DNA from: Sternotherus odoratus
Lineage: Eukaryota > Chordata > Testudines > Kinosternidae
Direction of reading: 5' to 3'
Length of the DNA stretch: 64,000 nt
NCBI GenBank assembly: GCA_032164245.1
Contig: JAVMKO010000003.1
Location: forward strand, 6,086,651-6,150,650
Of the stretch, positions 43,351 to 55,384 are shown piece after piece. Positions within the stretch are counted from its first letter, which is position 1. Every line of letters starts with the position of its first letter. The notes beneath the pieces are model-generated. The model saw only the letters and a list, made by a program, of their open reading frames with translations. It was not told the origin of the DNA and did no database searches. Made by a program: the position numbers and the translations under genes.

Positions 43351-43455
43351 TTTGCTCTCTGCCCCCTCCCCCCTCCAACGGACCCTGCACTCACTCAGCT
43401 GTCTGCCCCCTCCCCACCTCCGATGGACCCGAGCAACACCGGGTATTTTTGCTAG

Positions 43456-44769
43456 TATTTAATATTAATACAGTAGGGAGCTGAAGTGTTAAGGAATAAA
43501 AAACAAACCAGAAGTATATGCTAGTCCAAATGGGAGGCTGTAACTATTGAGCTATATGTAGTGGGTCTGATTTTTATAATTGTGCATGGATGTACAAAAT
43601 TATGCATACAATTGACTACTTTACATAGGCAATTGCCATGGTCTGATCTGAAAATCACTGCTTTGAACATGCAAATAACCAATTTCCAAATGGCTGCTAG
43701 CATCTTAGTAACTGTGCATGCAAATTTTGTGCAATTGCCTGCATGTTTTTGTAATAGTTGCACCCACTTAAATATAGATCTGAAACTGCCTAAAGTTCTT
43801 TCTCTGGGTACAAAGTGGTTGCTGAAGTTTCATTCTTCATATATACCTTACAGAACTTCATGCTACTTATTGTTACTTTTGACTCAGGCCTTTTCTAATG
43901 TGCTTTCTTTTCTCTTCTGCTAACAGTATTTGAGCCATATCACAAAATGAGTCCTGCAACCTTCTGTTTGCTCTCCCTAAAGTGAATCTCGCCAAACTGA
44001 TACTAATCTGAAAGCAGAATCTCACTACAAAACAATATAACATAATGCTATGTGAAAAATCTAGCTTGTTTGAAGTCTATTACTTTAGATGGAAAGTGTA
44101 TAGAATTAGTATATTCATATAATTAGGCACAGATATGTAACTGATTTCTTTCATAGTTTGTTTCTGCACTGGGAAGGTGACTTAAAAAGGTGACTATTCA
44201 GTTCATTACTCTGCTACTCAACAAACATGTACCGTAGTTATCAGAGCAACTGCCATATCATCTACAGTAGCACTGCAGTTATTGTAAACCTCTCATGTCC
44301 TGGAGAGCAGTGACCCATTCTGATATTTTGTAGCAACCTTTTTCCCCTTTGATTTGCACTGCATTATTTTTAAGGTAAATATATACAGTCAACTGCCTTA
44401 TAAATTCATGTTCTACTAATAATAGATGCGCAACAGTGCTTGAGACACCTTTTTATATGTCCGATGCATCTCCATAAACCTTCTCAGGTCAGATAAAGGA
44501 CATGTATGTGTAGCGTATTGCTTGGTTTTCCGGAATATGCGTTGGTGCATCCCGCATCCTGCACTATGGTAAAGGTAGAGTACCCACAATATATGTGAGT
44601 GGTACCAATGATTTGCTGGCACCATCATTAAATTAAAGCCAAGTTGACTTGTTTGTTATCTCACTGCATAAGGGAGCATGCAGTCAGGCCAATTAGCTGT
44701 CTTTTTTTTTTTTTTTTTTTTTAGCTGAGACCTTGAAAAGAATTAACAGTGGATGGTTTCGGGGAGCCA
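43456..44769. other. MSRA intron with a poly-T run
   Basis: Unique-looking AT-rich DNA. T21 at 44702-44722 may be the tail of an unrecognised retroposed sequence or a simple repeat. Confidence 0.5.
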
Positions 44770-45065
44770 GAGAATCATAGAAATGTAGGGCTGGACAGGA
44801 CCTTGGGAGGTCATCTAGTCCAGCCCCCTGTGCTGATGTAGGGTCAAATATACATTATGTTATCTTCTGTATGTTGTTACACTGAAGGACTTTTTTTGGT
44901 TTTATTGGGGATAGAAATCCTCCTGCTTCAGGACATAAGGCAACCATTCACTCATGGGAGTTAGGAAGAAACTTCCTTTAAGTGTGGGATGTCCCACAAC
45001 AACTCACTATGAGGTTTCTTACACTTCTCTAAAGAAGCTGGTGGAGGCATTGGAGACAAGCTCCT
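44770..45065. mobile_element. CR1 LINE ends in opposite orientations
   Basis: 44770-44850 reads GAATCATAGAAATGTAGGGC, then GAGGTCATCTAGTCCAGCC, a minus-strand CR1 3' end. 44915-45065 reads ATCCTCCTGCTTCAGGACAT, then AGTTAGGAAGAAACTTCC, wording of a + strand CR1 3' region. They are two separate old insertions or a rearranged copy. Confidence 0.65.
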
Positions 45066-45705
45066 GCTCAAGAGGTACTGTTACAGCTGTGAATGACGGT
45101 TCTCATACCTATGAAACAGTAAAGTTATGCATCCCTTTGCTATCTTAATGGTGGAAGACACTGGCTTTAAAGTGGGAGAAGTTATACTTTTCTGTAGGCC
45201 TTCTGCATCCTTGTCAGTGTCCTGAAGAACCCAACATTTCAAATGGCACACACTTCCTATAAGGTGGCACAGTATCTTTATCCTTCCAGGCACAGAAGAC
45301 CAAGTAGTGCAGAAGTATGCTCTTCTGTGCCCGTCAAAGTCACTGCTTAATAGTCTGCTCAACAGTGTCCACTAGTATGAAGGTCTCCTCCCAGAACTCA
45401 AGCATGCTGAGTACACAACATGGCAAGAATGAGGTTGTGCATTGAACCTGAACGTCCCTCCTACGCACATCTATTTTAAGCTGTGACACTTGTTGCTGAT
45501 TCATGTAGATGTTTAACAGCTGAGAAATGGCAAGACAGCAACCAGGAATGAATATTTATTGGAGCCAAGCATCTTTGCCTGTTTATGAAATTGAATGCAT
45601 ACAGTGGTAGTCAATGAATGGTAATATGTATTATAATACAGTTCCACTGTTAGTTGATGAATGTGCTGTGAGTTAGCTCTTCAATCCATTTTGTCTGAAG
45701 CTGAG

Positions 45706-45736
<31 letters not shown>

Positions 45737-47059
45737 AATACAATTGAACCTGAGCTTACTTAATTTTCAAGACAGTTGCGAGTTTGGGTCCAGTTGTCAA
45801 ATGAATTATCACGGGGAGAAGGGTGAGCACATGTCACGATTCTATAGGGAGAGTCCTGATTTTCGGGTCTTTTTCTTATATAGGCTGCTATTACTCCCCC
45901 ATCCCTTGTCCCAATTTTTCACATTTGCTGTCTGATCATCCTAATGGAGAAAGAGATTTTCCCCTCAAAATTGCAATCTTACTAGGTTCAACCAAGTTGC
46001 ATGCAGCAGGTGTGCAGGCTTCCAGGAATCCGCTGAAGTTAATTGTAAAAGAACAGTGTCAGACGTGCTGGGGTTACTTTAAGGAAGTGTATGTAATATG
46101 CTTCCTAAGCTGATGTAGGTTTCAGTGACTTCTGTACAGGGCAAAGATTGCTAGTGGAGCTAGCGTGCAGACATATGGCACAAAATATATTCTTTGCTAT
46201 CAAAGCAAATTCCTTATAGGACAAACTCCAGATGCAAAGCAGTTTAAAGGCCACTCCTGAATTTGTTGACTGTAGTGGGGATTCCAAATGTATAAAACAT
46301 GTCTGTGCTGTCTCTAATAATTAAGGCTAAGTTGTAAACATTGGAGTCTCAAACCTGTGTCTTTGACATACACATGTTAGCAATTGTGGGAGGAAAATAA
46401 GTTCCTGACCCCTGTTCTATGTATGAAGACTTTTTAAGTTCATTTGCTAGCTTTGGACATTTAGAGGCTTCATATAGAGAAATCCTATGGTCAAGATGTT
46501 CGGGCAGAGATGGCATCGACTTGCGCAAGATAGGCAAAGGTGGAGCGGTATTGATTTGCGTTCATGGCGGAATCAAGACGCCGTGTAACGAGGACAAGTC
46601 GGATCCAAGAAATATAGAGAAATACTGTCATATGCTGCTGCATTATTGGGCGGGTCGCAGAGGTCTTAGAGAGACAGTTACTGTAACTTTCCCCCCAATG
46701 TTAGCAATCAAGAGAAACAACTGAAGGTTCTAAGATAAAAAGAATAAAAGCCTTAGAATGTTGAGGATTTTTTTAAAATTTCCAGCCCTGAGCCAAGACA
46801 CATAGAATAGTAATAAGTCATTTTTATCAATGAGACAAGAAGTTCTAGATGAAGCACAAGAGCAGTCTTGGTGTTTCCTGACAAACAGGTTGAACTGCAA
46901 CAGCAATAATAAATCTTTTTTCCCCCGATTCTGCAAACTGCTCTGCATGAGTGGAATATGAGGCTAGCACAGTGCCCCACTGAAGTCCAAGTTAGCCCAT
47001 AAGTTGATTTGAGAAGATAAAACCAAATAACGGTAAAACCAGGAGTAATGGAATTAAAT
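45066..47059. other. MSRA intron with a GT microsatellite and a CpG-rich patch
   Basis: (GT)n spans about 45705-45733. Around 46490-46690 is a CpG-rich stretch unlike its AT-rich surroundings, described under findings. No gene is supported; the 101-codon frame across the patch has no recognised similarity. Confidence 0.5.
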
Positions 47060-47295
47060 TAAACAAATGAATATTTAGAATGAATATCAGGAAAAACCTT
47101 CCTAATGGCCAGAGCTATTAGTCTGTAGAGCAGTGTCTCAAGGGAAGTGGTGGAAACTTCATTGCTGGAGAGGCTTAAAACTACAGTAGACATGCAAAGC
47201 ATCTTAGAAAAGATATACTGAAGAAAAACATCATAGCCTAGCTGGAGGATGGACTGAATGACATTGTAAGTGTCTGAGTATGATTCCATGAAAGA
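47060..47295 (+). mobile_element. CR1 LINE 3' region
   Basis: Reads AATATCAGGAAAAACCTTCC, then CAAGGGAAGTGGTGGAAAC and GGAGGATGGACTGAATGAC, typical of the CR1 3' end in sense orientation. Confidence 0.75.
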
Positions 47296-49680
47296 AAGAA
47301 GACTCGGGTGAAATTTGATTTTAAGGTATTGTCAAATCAGCCATGCATGTAGATGATTGAAACTTTCACTGGTCAAATTATCACTTCATTTGGCATTTCA
47401 TCAAATGCCTAATGTTTTTGACTATTTTGACAGATGACTAGAGCTGAAGACCAAGCATTTAATGAAATGTCTAAAATTTCTCATTGAATTAAACAGCAAA
47501 AGGAATATACTATACCAAATTCATCCTTGGTGTAATTCCTAACAGCTAATAGAATTATACCAGGGATGAATTCTATGTTTTCTTATATACTATCATATTC
47601 ACATAGGAGAGCAACCACTAACCAGATACAGCAGAAGCCCTGTTGTTTGATATTGCTACCTGTCTATTGGAGCGACTGAACCTTGTGTGACATTGGTTGT
47701 TGTCTTTCTGCTTCTTTTGGAAGAATTTACACCTGTTGGTTTTATACTTCTACTCAGAGCAGTTATGTGATAAATCATTGACAGCTAGAGGGAGATTATT
47801 GATGAATATCATTTCACACAATCTTCTAAAGATTCAAACCATGTATTGTGACTAGGAGAAAGTTGTTCACATTGTTCTTGGCTAGGTGAAGGGGGCTGTT
47901 TACAGGTTTCTTAGGATGTAGAAGATTGTTTTTCATAAGGCTTCTGAATTTCAGTAGTTGCAAAAGTATCTAACTCCTCTTCAGAATGTGTCTGTCTCAA
48001 AAGTTCAAATATCCGAGGTGAAAATGTTTTCCCCATCTGTGCATCAATACTGAAGCGAACAGTGGTGGTTACTTGACATCTGAAAATAGTTTTGTGAAAA
48101 TGGGTGAATTTGATCCCCCAAATGCCTCCTTTTTTTGCTTTGCTATTTATCTATGATATAAACATCCCCTTTATAGCTATGTTTGTGCATTCCACAGATA
48201 TTTTAGCCTGTGGATAACTAGCAATTGGTATAGCACTCCTACCTGTACTTATAGATGACTGTGGTAGCAGGATAAAACCTTTAATTTGATGAACCTGGCA
48301 TATCATGATCCATTTGTATGAGTCTTCTGAAATTGACTTCATAGCAATAAAATAAACATGTCTGTGAGATGAGTAATCCTGGCTGAATATTACCACACTT
48401 GTGCTTTGTGGGTTTCATTTATGCTGAAATTCTATACACAAGAATTTGACAACTTCCTTGTGAGATGTATATAGTTATTCACCAGTTCTTTTGGCATTTC
48501 GTCATGACATGACCAGCAGCCTTGTGAGCATCATTAAGGATATTACATGTATCTTCATTGCTCACAAAATGCAGTACAGTCATCATTCATCTGATTTACA
48601 CATCTTAATAAGCTTTCCTACATCACTATACGGTAGGATCTCACATATGGGGAAAAATACTTTTTTTCTTATTACTATAAAAATGCTTTTACTCTGAAAC
48701 CAGGCTTAAACAGTAGGGTCAGGTGTACCTTAAATGACTGAGGACAATATGGAGGTGTACCATCCCAGGAAGAGCTTTGGAAGGCATCAAAATGTCCCTC
48801 CAAGCTCCCTGGAGCACAGGTAGAGTTGCTATATCCCTTGATTGGGTGCAGCATGCATTGCACATGGATTCTGTTCCACAGACTGCAGACTGCAAATGTC
48901 CCTTGCTCTCAGGCAGGCTGCACATAGGGAGATTGCTGTTTGGCCCTTCCCGCAACCATACACACTGTGCATCTGCCTATGGGCTAGACCCTCTACTTAG
49001 TCCATTGGCTTTAGTGAGTCTCCAGTCACTTTTACATCCTATTGTTGATCATGCATTTGGACTAGTGATTATGAAGAATATTAAACCGTACCTTCTCTTT
49101 TGCAATCATCCGCTTAGGCTGAAGGTCACCAAGGTTGGCAAAGATGGCTTTTAATTTTATTGCATTGCGAACATGTCCCCTGCCACTGCATCAAGCTGAC
49201 ACTTTAACAGAGCATTAAAGCCTATTTTAGAAACTAGACCTTGTATAAATGAATGTAAATATCAAATAAACGTACCTTAAGAATATGTATTTCTAAACTT
49301 TATTCCTCCCTTGCTCTTTACACATTTCAACTTATGAAAAGATTCCAACTCCATTATACAAATGTCATGCTTTCATACATTTTAGGCAGATGATTATTAA
49401 GTTATTCTTCCACTTAGAGTTCCATGATTGACCCAGGGAGTGAAATTATGAGCATTAAGACATGAATTAACATCGACAGAAGCTAGAGGCCCCTCAGATG
49501 TAATCTGTCAAACCATGTGTGCTGTAGTGCTAGGCCTGTCATGTGGACCATTCTGATAGGCTTCTAGTTCATTATTTTAGATTTCCTTTCATTGGTTATA
49601 CATTTGTTATATCCGAGTTTACAATTTTCATAAGCATATTAAATGCCATAAACATAAATGCAATAATTGAATTCATGATT
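47296..49680. other. MSRA intron, no feature recognised
   Basis: AT-rich with scattered short frames. No supported repeat or gene. Confidence 0.5.
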
Positions 49681-49830
49681 AGAACATAAGAATGGCCGTA
49701 CCAGGTCAGACCAAAGGTCCATCCAGCCCAGTATCCTGTCTACCGACAGTAGCCAATGCCAGGTGCCCCAGAGTGAGTGAACCAAACAGGTAATGATCAA
49801 GTGATCTCTCTCCTGCCATCCATCACCTCA
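49681..49830 (-). mobile_element. CR1 LINE 3' end
   Basis: Reads AGAACATAAGAATGGCCG, then GACCAAAGGTCCATCCAGCC and CCGACAGTAGCCAATGCC. The same terminus occurs at 23865 and 60960. Confidence 0.85.
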
Positions 49831-50224
49831 AACAAACATTTGTTTTGAGAGTGCTATAAATGACCATGGTGCTTTACAGATAGATACAGTTCCTACTCCC
49901 AATGAGCTTTGTTTAAGTTCAGCATTATCTAACAGGTGGCGATGAGAGAAAATAGAGGAGACTGAGATAAAGGAAAGTAAGGGTTACAACAACCCTTGGG
50001 GGAGGGGTTAAGCTCAATGGAAAGGATGGAGAGGGGGACAGGCCAGGGGCAAAGAGGGGAAGAGGTGCAGGTGTGGCGAGAAACTGGAGTGAAGGGATTT
50101 GAAGGAGGAAGAGAGAGGGGGTTGGCACAAACAGCTAATCAGCACAGGGCAGAGAAAGTCCAGTCAAAATGTAGAAAGATCTCTGAATGCCCAAAAGTTA
50201 TCCCAATTATCATTTACCTCTAAG

Positions 50225-50607
50225 TCTTTAATTACTCTCTCTTTCAGAATTTGTTCTAAGACCTTGCATTCAATTGAGGTCAAATGAAGGGGCCTGTAGT
50301 TTACCAGGTCACATTTTTTTTCCTTCCTCAAATATTGGTACTATATTTGCGATTCTCCAGTCATAGAGTATGACCCCTGAGTTTAAGGGTTCATTAAAAA
50401 TCCTTGTTATTAGACTTGCAATTTCATATGCTAGTTCCTTTTAATATTATTGAATGGCGATTATCCAGGGCCCCTCCAATTTTGTCCGATTAAGCTGTTT
50501 GAGTTTCACTTCTACCTTGGATGTAGTAATTTCTACTTCCATACCCTCATTCCCATTAGTCATCCTGCCACTGCTCCCAAGCTCCTCCGTTACCCTCATT
50601 TAAAGAC
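50225..50607 (-). mobile_element. CR1 LINE, left half of a copy split by a gypsy element
   Basis: Minus-strand CR1 sequence in the wording of the RT N-terminal region (on the + strand TTCTAAGACCTTGCATTC and CATTTAAAGAC). It stops at the LTR start at 50608 and appears to resume at about 56460, which would make the two parts one insertion. Confidence 0.7.
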
Positions 50608-50913
50608 TGTGACTGGTATGTGTGTGCTGCCTTCCTGCTCCCTGTTCCTGCGGGCTTCCTGAACTTAGTGTTCCAGTTCCTGTTCCTCTGTGTGTTTGTG
50701 CACACTGGCGCGTAGCCTGGGGTATGTACATCTACTCATCTAGCATCAGGCCCTATCTGTTGTTTGGACTGTTATGTTGGTTCAAACTGTTTCTGTCCTA
50801 ACTGGTTCATGGTCAGGGTGTTTTTTGATTGAAAACCTTCCTGTGTCTTGTTTTGGAATTTTTTTAATGTGTGTTTTTGGGATTGCTGTTCTGGTGTGCA
50901 TCAGAGCATAACA
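50608..50913 (+). mobile_element. 5' LTR of a second gypsy element
   Basis: 306 bp from TGTGACTGGTATG to GCATCAGAGCATAACA. Segments CTGTCCTAACTGG, CCTGTGTCTTG and GCTGTTCT recur in the same order in the 3' LTR at 56260-56447, which identifies the pair. The LTRs differ by many substitutions and deletions, so the insertion is old. Confidence 0.7.
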
Positions 50914-51210
50914 TTATGGCAACAAGTGCTTCTATTCTGCAACCCATGCTGCCCGCATGTGCTTCGACTGTTGACTGGTAATTTCCGGAACTTAGTGCAG
51001 ATCATGCAGCTCTCCACTGCTGATAGGTTACGCTTGCTGCAGGACTGCTTAGGCCGGGATGGCACTGATATTTATGATGGACTCCTGGAATCAAAGTCCT
51101 CCTTTGATGAGGCTATGCAGCTCCTCAATTTTGGCACTGGAGATTCTGTTCAAGAGAAAAACATTTTTTGAAGCTCACCAGCAGCCCAGTGAAGCCATAT
51201 GTGAATTTGC
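50914..51210 (+). pseudogene. gag: Gypsy gag remnant
   Basis: Just after the LTR a frame begins ATGGCAACAAGTGCTTC (MATSASILQPMLP). A shifted frame then reads LSTADRLRLLQDCLGRDGTDIYDGL and SSFDEAMQLLNF, compatible with the capsid region of gypsy Gag. The gene is cut at 51211 by a CR1 insertion. Similarity is moderate, and the call rests largely on position between LTR and pol. Confidence 0.5.
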
Positions 51211-51216
51211 AGGTCA

Positions 51217-53169
51217 TATCATAAAATCATAGAAGATTAGGGTTGGAAGAGACCTCAGGAGGTCATCTAGTCCAACCCCCTGCTCAAAGCAGGACCAACC
51301 CCAATTAAATCATCCCAGCCAGGGCTTTGTCAAGCCTGACTTTAAAAACTTCTAAATGGTGGAATCTCCATTCCAGTGCTTCACCACTCTCCTGGTGAAT
51401 TAGTCATCCTAATATCCAACCTAGACCTCCCCCACTGCAACTTGAGATCATTACTCCTTATTCTGTCATCTGCCACCACTGAAAACAGCCTAGTTCCATC
51501 CCCCTCCAGGTAGTTGAAAGCTGCTATCAAATCTCCCCTCATTCTTCTCTTCTGCAGACTAAATAAGACCAATTCCCTCAGCCTCTCCTCATAAGTCATG
51601 TGCTCCAGCCCCCTAATCATTTTTGTTGCCCTCATCTGGACTCTCTCCGATTTGTCAACATCCCTTCTCTAATGGAGGGCCCAAAACTGGACTCAATACT
51701 CCAGATGTAGCCTCACAAGTGCCGAATAGAGGGGAATAATCACTTCCCTCAATCTGCTGGCAATGCTACACTATGCTGTTAGCCTTCTTGGGAACAAGGG
51801 CACACTGTTGACTCATATCCAGCTTCTTATCCACTGTAACCCCTAGGTCCTTTTCTGGAGAACTGCTGCTTAGCCAGTCGGTCCCCAACCTGTAGCAGTG
51901 CATGGGATTCTTCCTTCCTAAATGCAGGACTCTGTCCTTATCCTTGTTGAACCTCATCAGATTTCTTTTGTCCCAATCCTCCAATTTGTCTAGGTCACTC
52001 TGGACCCTATTCCTACCCTCCAGTGTATTTGCCTCTCCCCCCAGCTCAGTGTCATCCACAAACTTGCTGAGGGTGCAATCCATCCCATCACCCAAATCGT
52101 AAATAAAGATGTTGAACAAAACCGGCCCCATGACAGACCCCTTGGGCACTCCACTTGATACCGGCTGCCAACTAGACATTGAGCCATTGATCACTACCCG
52201 TTGAGCCAGTCGATCTAGCCAGCTTTCTATCCACTTTCTGGTCCATTCATCCAATCCATACTTTTTTAACTTGCTGGCAAAAATACTGTGGGAGACTGTA
52301 TCAAAAGCTTTGCTAAAGTCAAGGTATATCACATCCACCTCTTTTCCCTATAGCCACACAGCTAGTTATCTCATCATAGAAGGCAATCAGGTGGGTCAGG
52401 CATGACTTTCCCTTGGTGAATTCCTTGAGGACCTGCTCCATGATTTTTCCAGGGACTGAGGTGAGGCTGTAGTTCTGCAAATTCTCCTTTTCCCTTTTTT
52501 TAAAGATGGGCACTCTATTTGCCTTTTTCTAATTGTCCGGGACCTCCCCCAATCGCCACGAGTTTTCAAAGATAACGGCTCTGCAATCACATCAGCCAAC
52601 TCCCTCAAGACCCTCGAATGCATTAGATCCGGCCCCATGGACTTGTGCATATCCAGCTTTTCTAAATAGTCCGTAACTTGTCCTTTTATCACCTAAGGGC
52701 TGTTCACTTCCTCCCCATACAGTGCTGCCCAGTGCAGCAGTCTAGGAACTAACCTTGTCTGTGAAGACCGAGGCAAAAAAAGCATTGAATACTTCGGCTT
52801 TTTCCACATCATCTGTCACTAGATTGCCTCCCCAGTTCAGAAAGGGTGCCACACTTTCCCCGACCACCTTCTTGTTGCTAACACATCTGTAGAAATCCTT
52901 CTTGTTCCCCTTCACATCCCTTGCTAGCTACAACTCCGGGTGTGCTTTAGCCTTCCTAATTACACCCCTGCATAATCGAGCAATATTTTTATACCCCTCC
53001 CTAGTCGTCTGTCCAAGTTTCCACTTCTTGTAAGCTTCCTTCTTGTGTTTAAGATCACCAAAGATTTCTCTGTTAAGCCAAGCTGTTCGCCTCCCATATT
53101 TGCTAATGATACACTGCTGAAATGCATGGCGTATACTGGCGCTGAAGTCAATGTTCTCCCCTCTGGTTA
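51217..53169 (-). mobile_element. CR1 LINE inserted into the gypsy element
   Basis: Flanked by AGGTCA (51211-51216 and 53170-53175), a likely target duplication. Minus-strand coding runs from a region before RT (KKEAYKKWKLGQTTREGYK near 53050) through RT entry blocks (52396-52692) to [19 protein letters not shown] (about 52280-52338), SSGVPKGSVMGPVLFNIFI (about 52110) and the active site FVDDTELGG (about 52040). The 3' end is at 51217 (CATAAAATCATAGAAG). It is 5'-truncated, with several frameshifts, and is one of the better preserved CR1 copies here. Confidence 0.9.
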
Positions 53170-53175
53170 AGGTCA

Positions 53176-53410
53176 CAGCCTGGACATTTGTCTGACTACA
53201 GTGGTTATAAAGGCTTGGAATTTGTATGCTTTGCAGACAGTGAGTGAAATTGTATGCTTTGTGCTCTACAAAGGCATTGGCTTGACTAGAAAGTTCTACG
53301 TTGTTAAAGACACTGCGGCAAATGCTGTTCCATTATTATCCTGTGATCTGTGCTTACAGCTTGGTATTTTGCATGAACTAGGTGGGACACCTCGAGTGTG
53401 GTTACGTTGC
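53176..53410 (+). pseudogene. Gypsy protease-like remnant
   Basis: The + frame reads FVLYKGIGLTRKFYVVKDTAAN and then LLSCDLCLQLGILHEL, which resembles the C-terminal half of a gypsy protease (FYVV...LLG..C..LG). The active-site DSG is missing because the preceding region was deleted or displaced. Low confidence. Confidence 0.4.
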
Positions 53411-53639
53411 GTAGATTAGAAGGGGATACCCAGTGTATCATTCAGAGACAGCATGACTGATTTAATGGTGATGGTGTTCTGTCCATGGGATATGCACACC
53501 CTCTGTGGTTGGATTTGAACGTCAAGCCTTTTGCACCACCTACGGATCATCCATCTTCTAACTTGGAGGAGGCCTAGCTCAATACATAGGTGACCATGCT
53601 CTGCCCCATTTTAGTACCTTTGCCAAGCTAATGTGGGAT

Positions 53640-54260
53640 TTAACCCAGGGCCAGGGCCAGTTGATTTGAAGTAAAGAAGGAAAGCAGCTGTTGAAACCCT
53701 GCATCAGGCCCTCTGACAGATCCAATCCAGTGTTTATTTTGACCTAAGGAAGCCTGTAGTGATTCACACTGATGTATGCAAAGAGGGTCAAGAAGAAGTT
53801 CTGCTCCAGGAGGGATGGCTGCTTGTATGTGTGAACTCTACTCTCACCCTAATGGAAGCAAAATATTTGCAGACTGAGCTAGAGTGATTGGTGGTGGACT
53901 TTGATATTTTATGCTTCAAAATATACTTAGTGGGAGGACATTTTCAGCTTAGAAACTGATTGCCTATTCCGGACTGTTAGCAACAACAATGAGGAGTCCT
54001 TGTGGCACCTTAGAGACTAACCAATTTATTTGGGCATAAGCTCACAGGTTCTAGCCCACGAAAGCTTATGCCCAAGTAAATTGGTTAGTCTCTAAGGTGC
54101 CAAAAGGACTCCTTGTTGTTCTTGTTGTAAGGCTATTGACCTACAGCAGTGGATTATTCAATTGCAGCAATGTATTATTCAGTTGCAACAGAAGGACTTT
54201 AATTTGGTACATATCAAAGGAAGACATAATTTGCTTGCCGATGCTCTTTCAAGAAATTCT
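53640..54260 (+). pseudogene. Gypsy RNase H remnant, interrupted by a foldback repeat
   Basis: FDLRKPVVIHTDVCKEG at about 53740 matches the RNase H start of gypsy elements, and LLQEGWLLV follows. After the inverted repeat at 53984-54120 the domain end resumes: KDFNLVHIKGRHNLLADALS at about 54193-54250. Most of the RT is missing between the protease-like part and this point. Confidence 0.7.
53984..54120. repeat. Foldback copy of the short Penelope-linked repeat
   Basis: The left arm (about 53993-54042, including GGCACCTTAGAGACTAACC) and the right arm (about 54063-54112, including GGTTAGTCTCTAAGGTGCC) are nearly perfect inverted copies around a 20-base loop CACAGGTTCTAGCCCACGAA. Each arm is the 3' half of the repeat at 3590-3718. 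It lies inside the RNase H remnant. Confidence 0.92.
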
Positions 54261-54329
54261 GCTGGGTTGGCATCCTCAAATGCAGAAATGGCAGAATGCA
54301 CCATATGCTTTTTACTGAAAATTATGCCA

Positions 54330-55330
54330 GTTAACTTAAGGCAAACCGCTGACACCACTCTTCAAAATGCTGAACTGTGCAAGGTGATCGTACAAGCAGA
54401 TCGGATGGACTCAGTCCTTAAGAGAACATTGTCTACATTCTGCAAAATTTGTTCCATGCTCATGGTGAAAATGTGCTACTTGACATATCCCATGCAGAGT
54501 TGCCCTGGTGACAGTCCCAGCAGCATTGTGACAAGCAATCTTGGATGTGGCTCACGAAGGACCCTTGGGAGCTAAGAAGATGAAGGAAATTCTGCGTAGT
54601 TATGTTTGGTGGCCAGGACTGCACTCCAATATTGAATATTATGTAAAGGCATACTCAGCCTCTACAATGCATAGAACTACTGCTCTTATGGCCCCTTGGA
54701 AACTGGTAGTGATAGACAGACCGGGACAGAGAGTTGCAGTGGATATCACTAGCCCCTCAACTGCACTGCATGGTTACACACTGTTGACTGATATAGACTA
54801 TTACTCGTGGTACATTCATAATTCCACAAGGCACCTCAAAAGAGCTCATTTCTTGCCTAAAGACTTTAATTGCAGGGTTTGGCCTACCAGAGAGCCTTGT
54901 TTCAGATAATGGGGCACCATTTGTATCAAAGAGTTTGAAGGCTTTCTGTTGAATATTGATCCACTACATTATAAATCTGCTGTGTGCCATCCACAAGGAA
55001 ATGGGATAGTGGAGAAATTGCATGGGGCTTTGAAGAAGTGTGTACCTCGCATACTGGAAGAACGTGGCGATAGAACCTTCCCTATTGCATTGAGTCATGC
55101 TTTATATGCTATTTGGAGTACACCTCATGAAAGTACTTGAGAAACCCTGTTCTATTGGCTCTTCAGCTGACCTATGAGGACCAAATTGTCTATACTGTTG
55201 GAAAAAGTTCATCCTATCACTTTGCCATCCTTAAACATAACTAATGTGAGTAGGAAGTATGCAAGTTTCAACAAAGGCATCCATGCAAGACTCCATGCAT
55301 TCTATCCTGGACAAAATATGAGGGTCTGAA
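54330..55330 (+). pseudogene. Gypsy integrase remnant
   Basis: AHEGPLGAKKMKEILRSYVW, then WPGLHSNIEYY, marks a zinc-binding region that has lost residues. The catalytic residues are still recognisable: VAVDITSP near 54740, VSDNGAPFVSK near 54900 after a frameshift, and GNGIVEKLHG near 55000. Because it follows RNase H, this element has the canonical gypsy order, unlike the one at 1-3552. Stops and frameshifts make it non-functional. Confidence 0.8.
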
Positions 55331-55384
55331 CACGTTTTTCATACTTGTGGCATGATCTTGTGGGCTGCAAGACACAGAGCATAA

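Larger units (their letters stand above)
42130..43455 (+). mobile_element. Non-autonomous Helitron
   Basis: The left end is TCTATATATATAAAAG, preceded by A. The right end is GGGTATTTTTGCTAG, followed by T. This fits Helitron rules (5' TC, 3' CTAG, insertion between A and T). A small hairpin ACCCG/CGGGT (43427-43444) lies 8 bases before CTAG. The interior has no Rep-helicase, so it is non-autonomous. It contains a 44-bp array (42383-42800), a G-rich array (42796-43350) and a partial return of the 44-bp unit (43350-43425). Confidence 0.8.

Noticed and set aside
42853..43394. Gly/Val-rich and Pro/His-rich frames
   Set aside because: Translations of the G-rich tandem array in the Helitron.
46419..46724. 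101-codon frame across a CpG-rich patch
   Set aside because: No recognised domain, no splice-site or start context, and it begins in ordinary intronic DNA.
48777..49154. 125-codon + frame
   Set aside because: No similarity recognised; composition like the flanking intron and overlapped by minus-strand frames of similar length.
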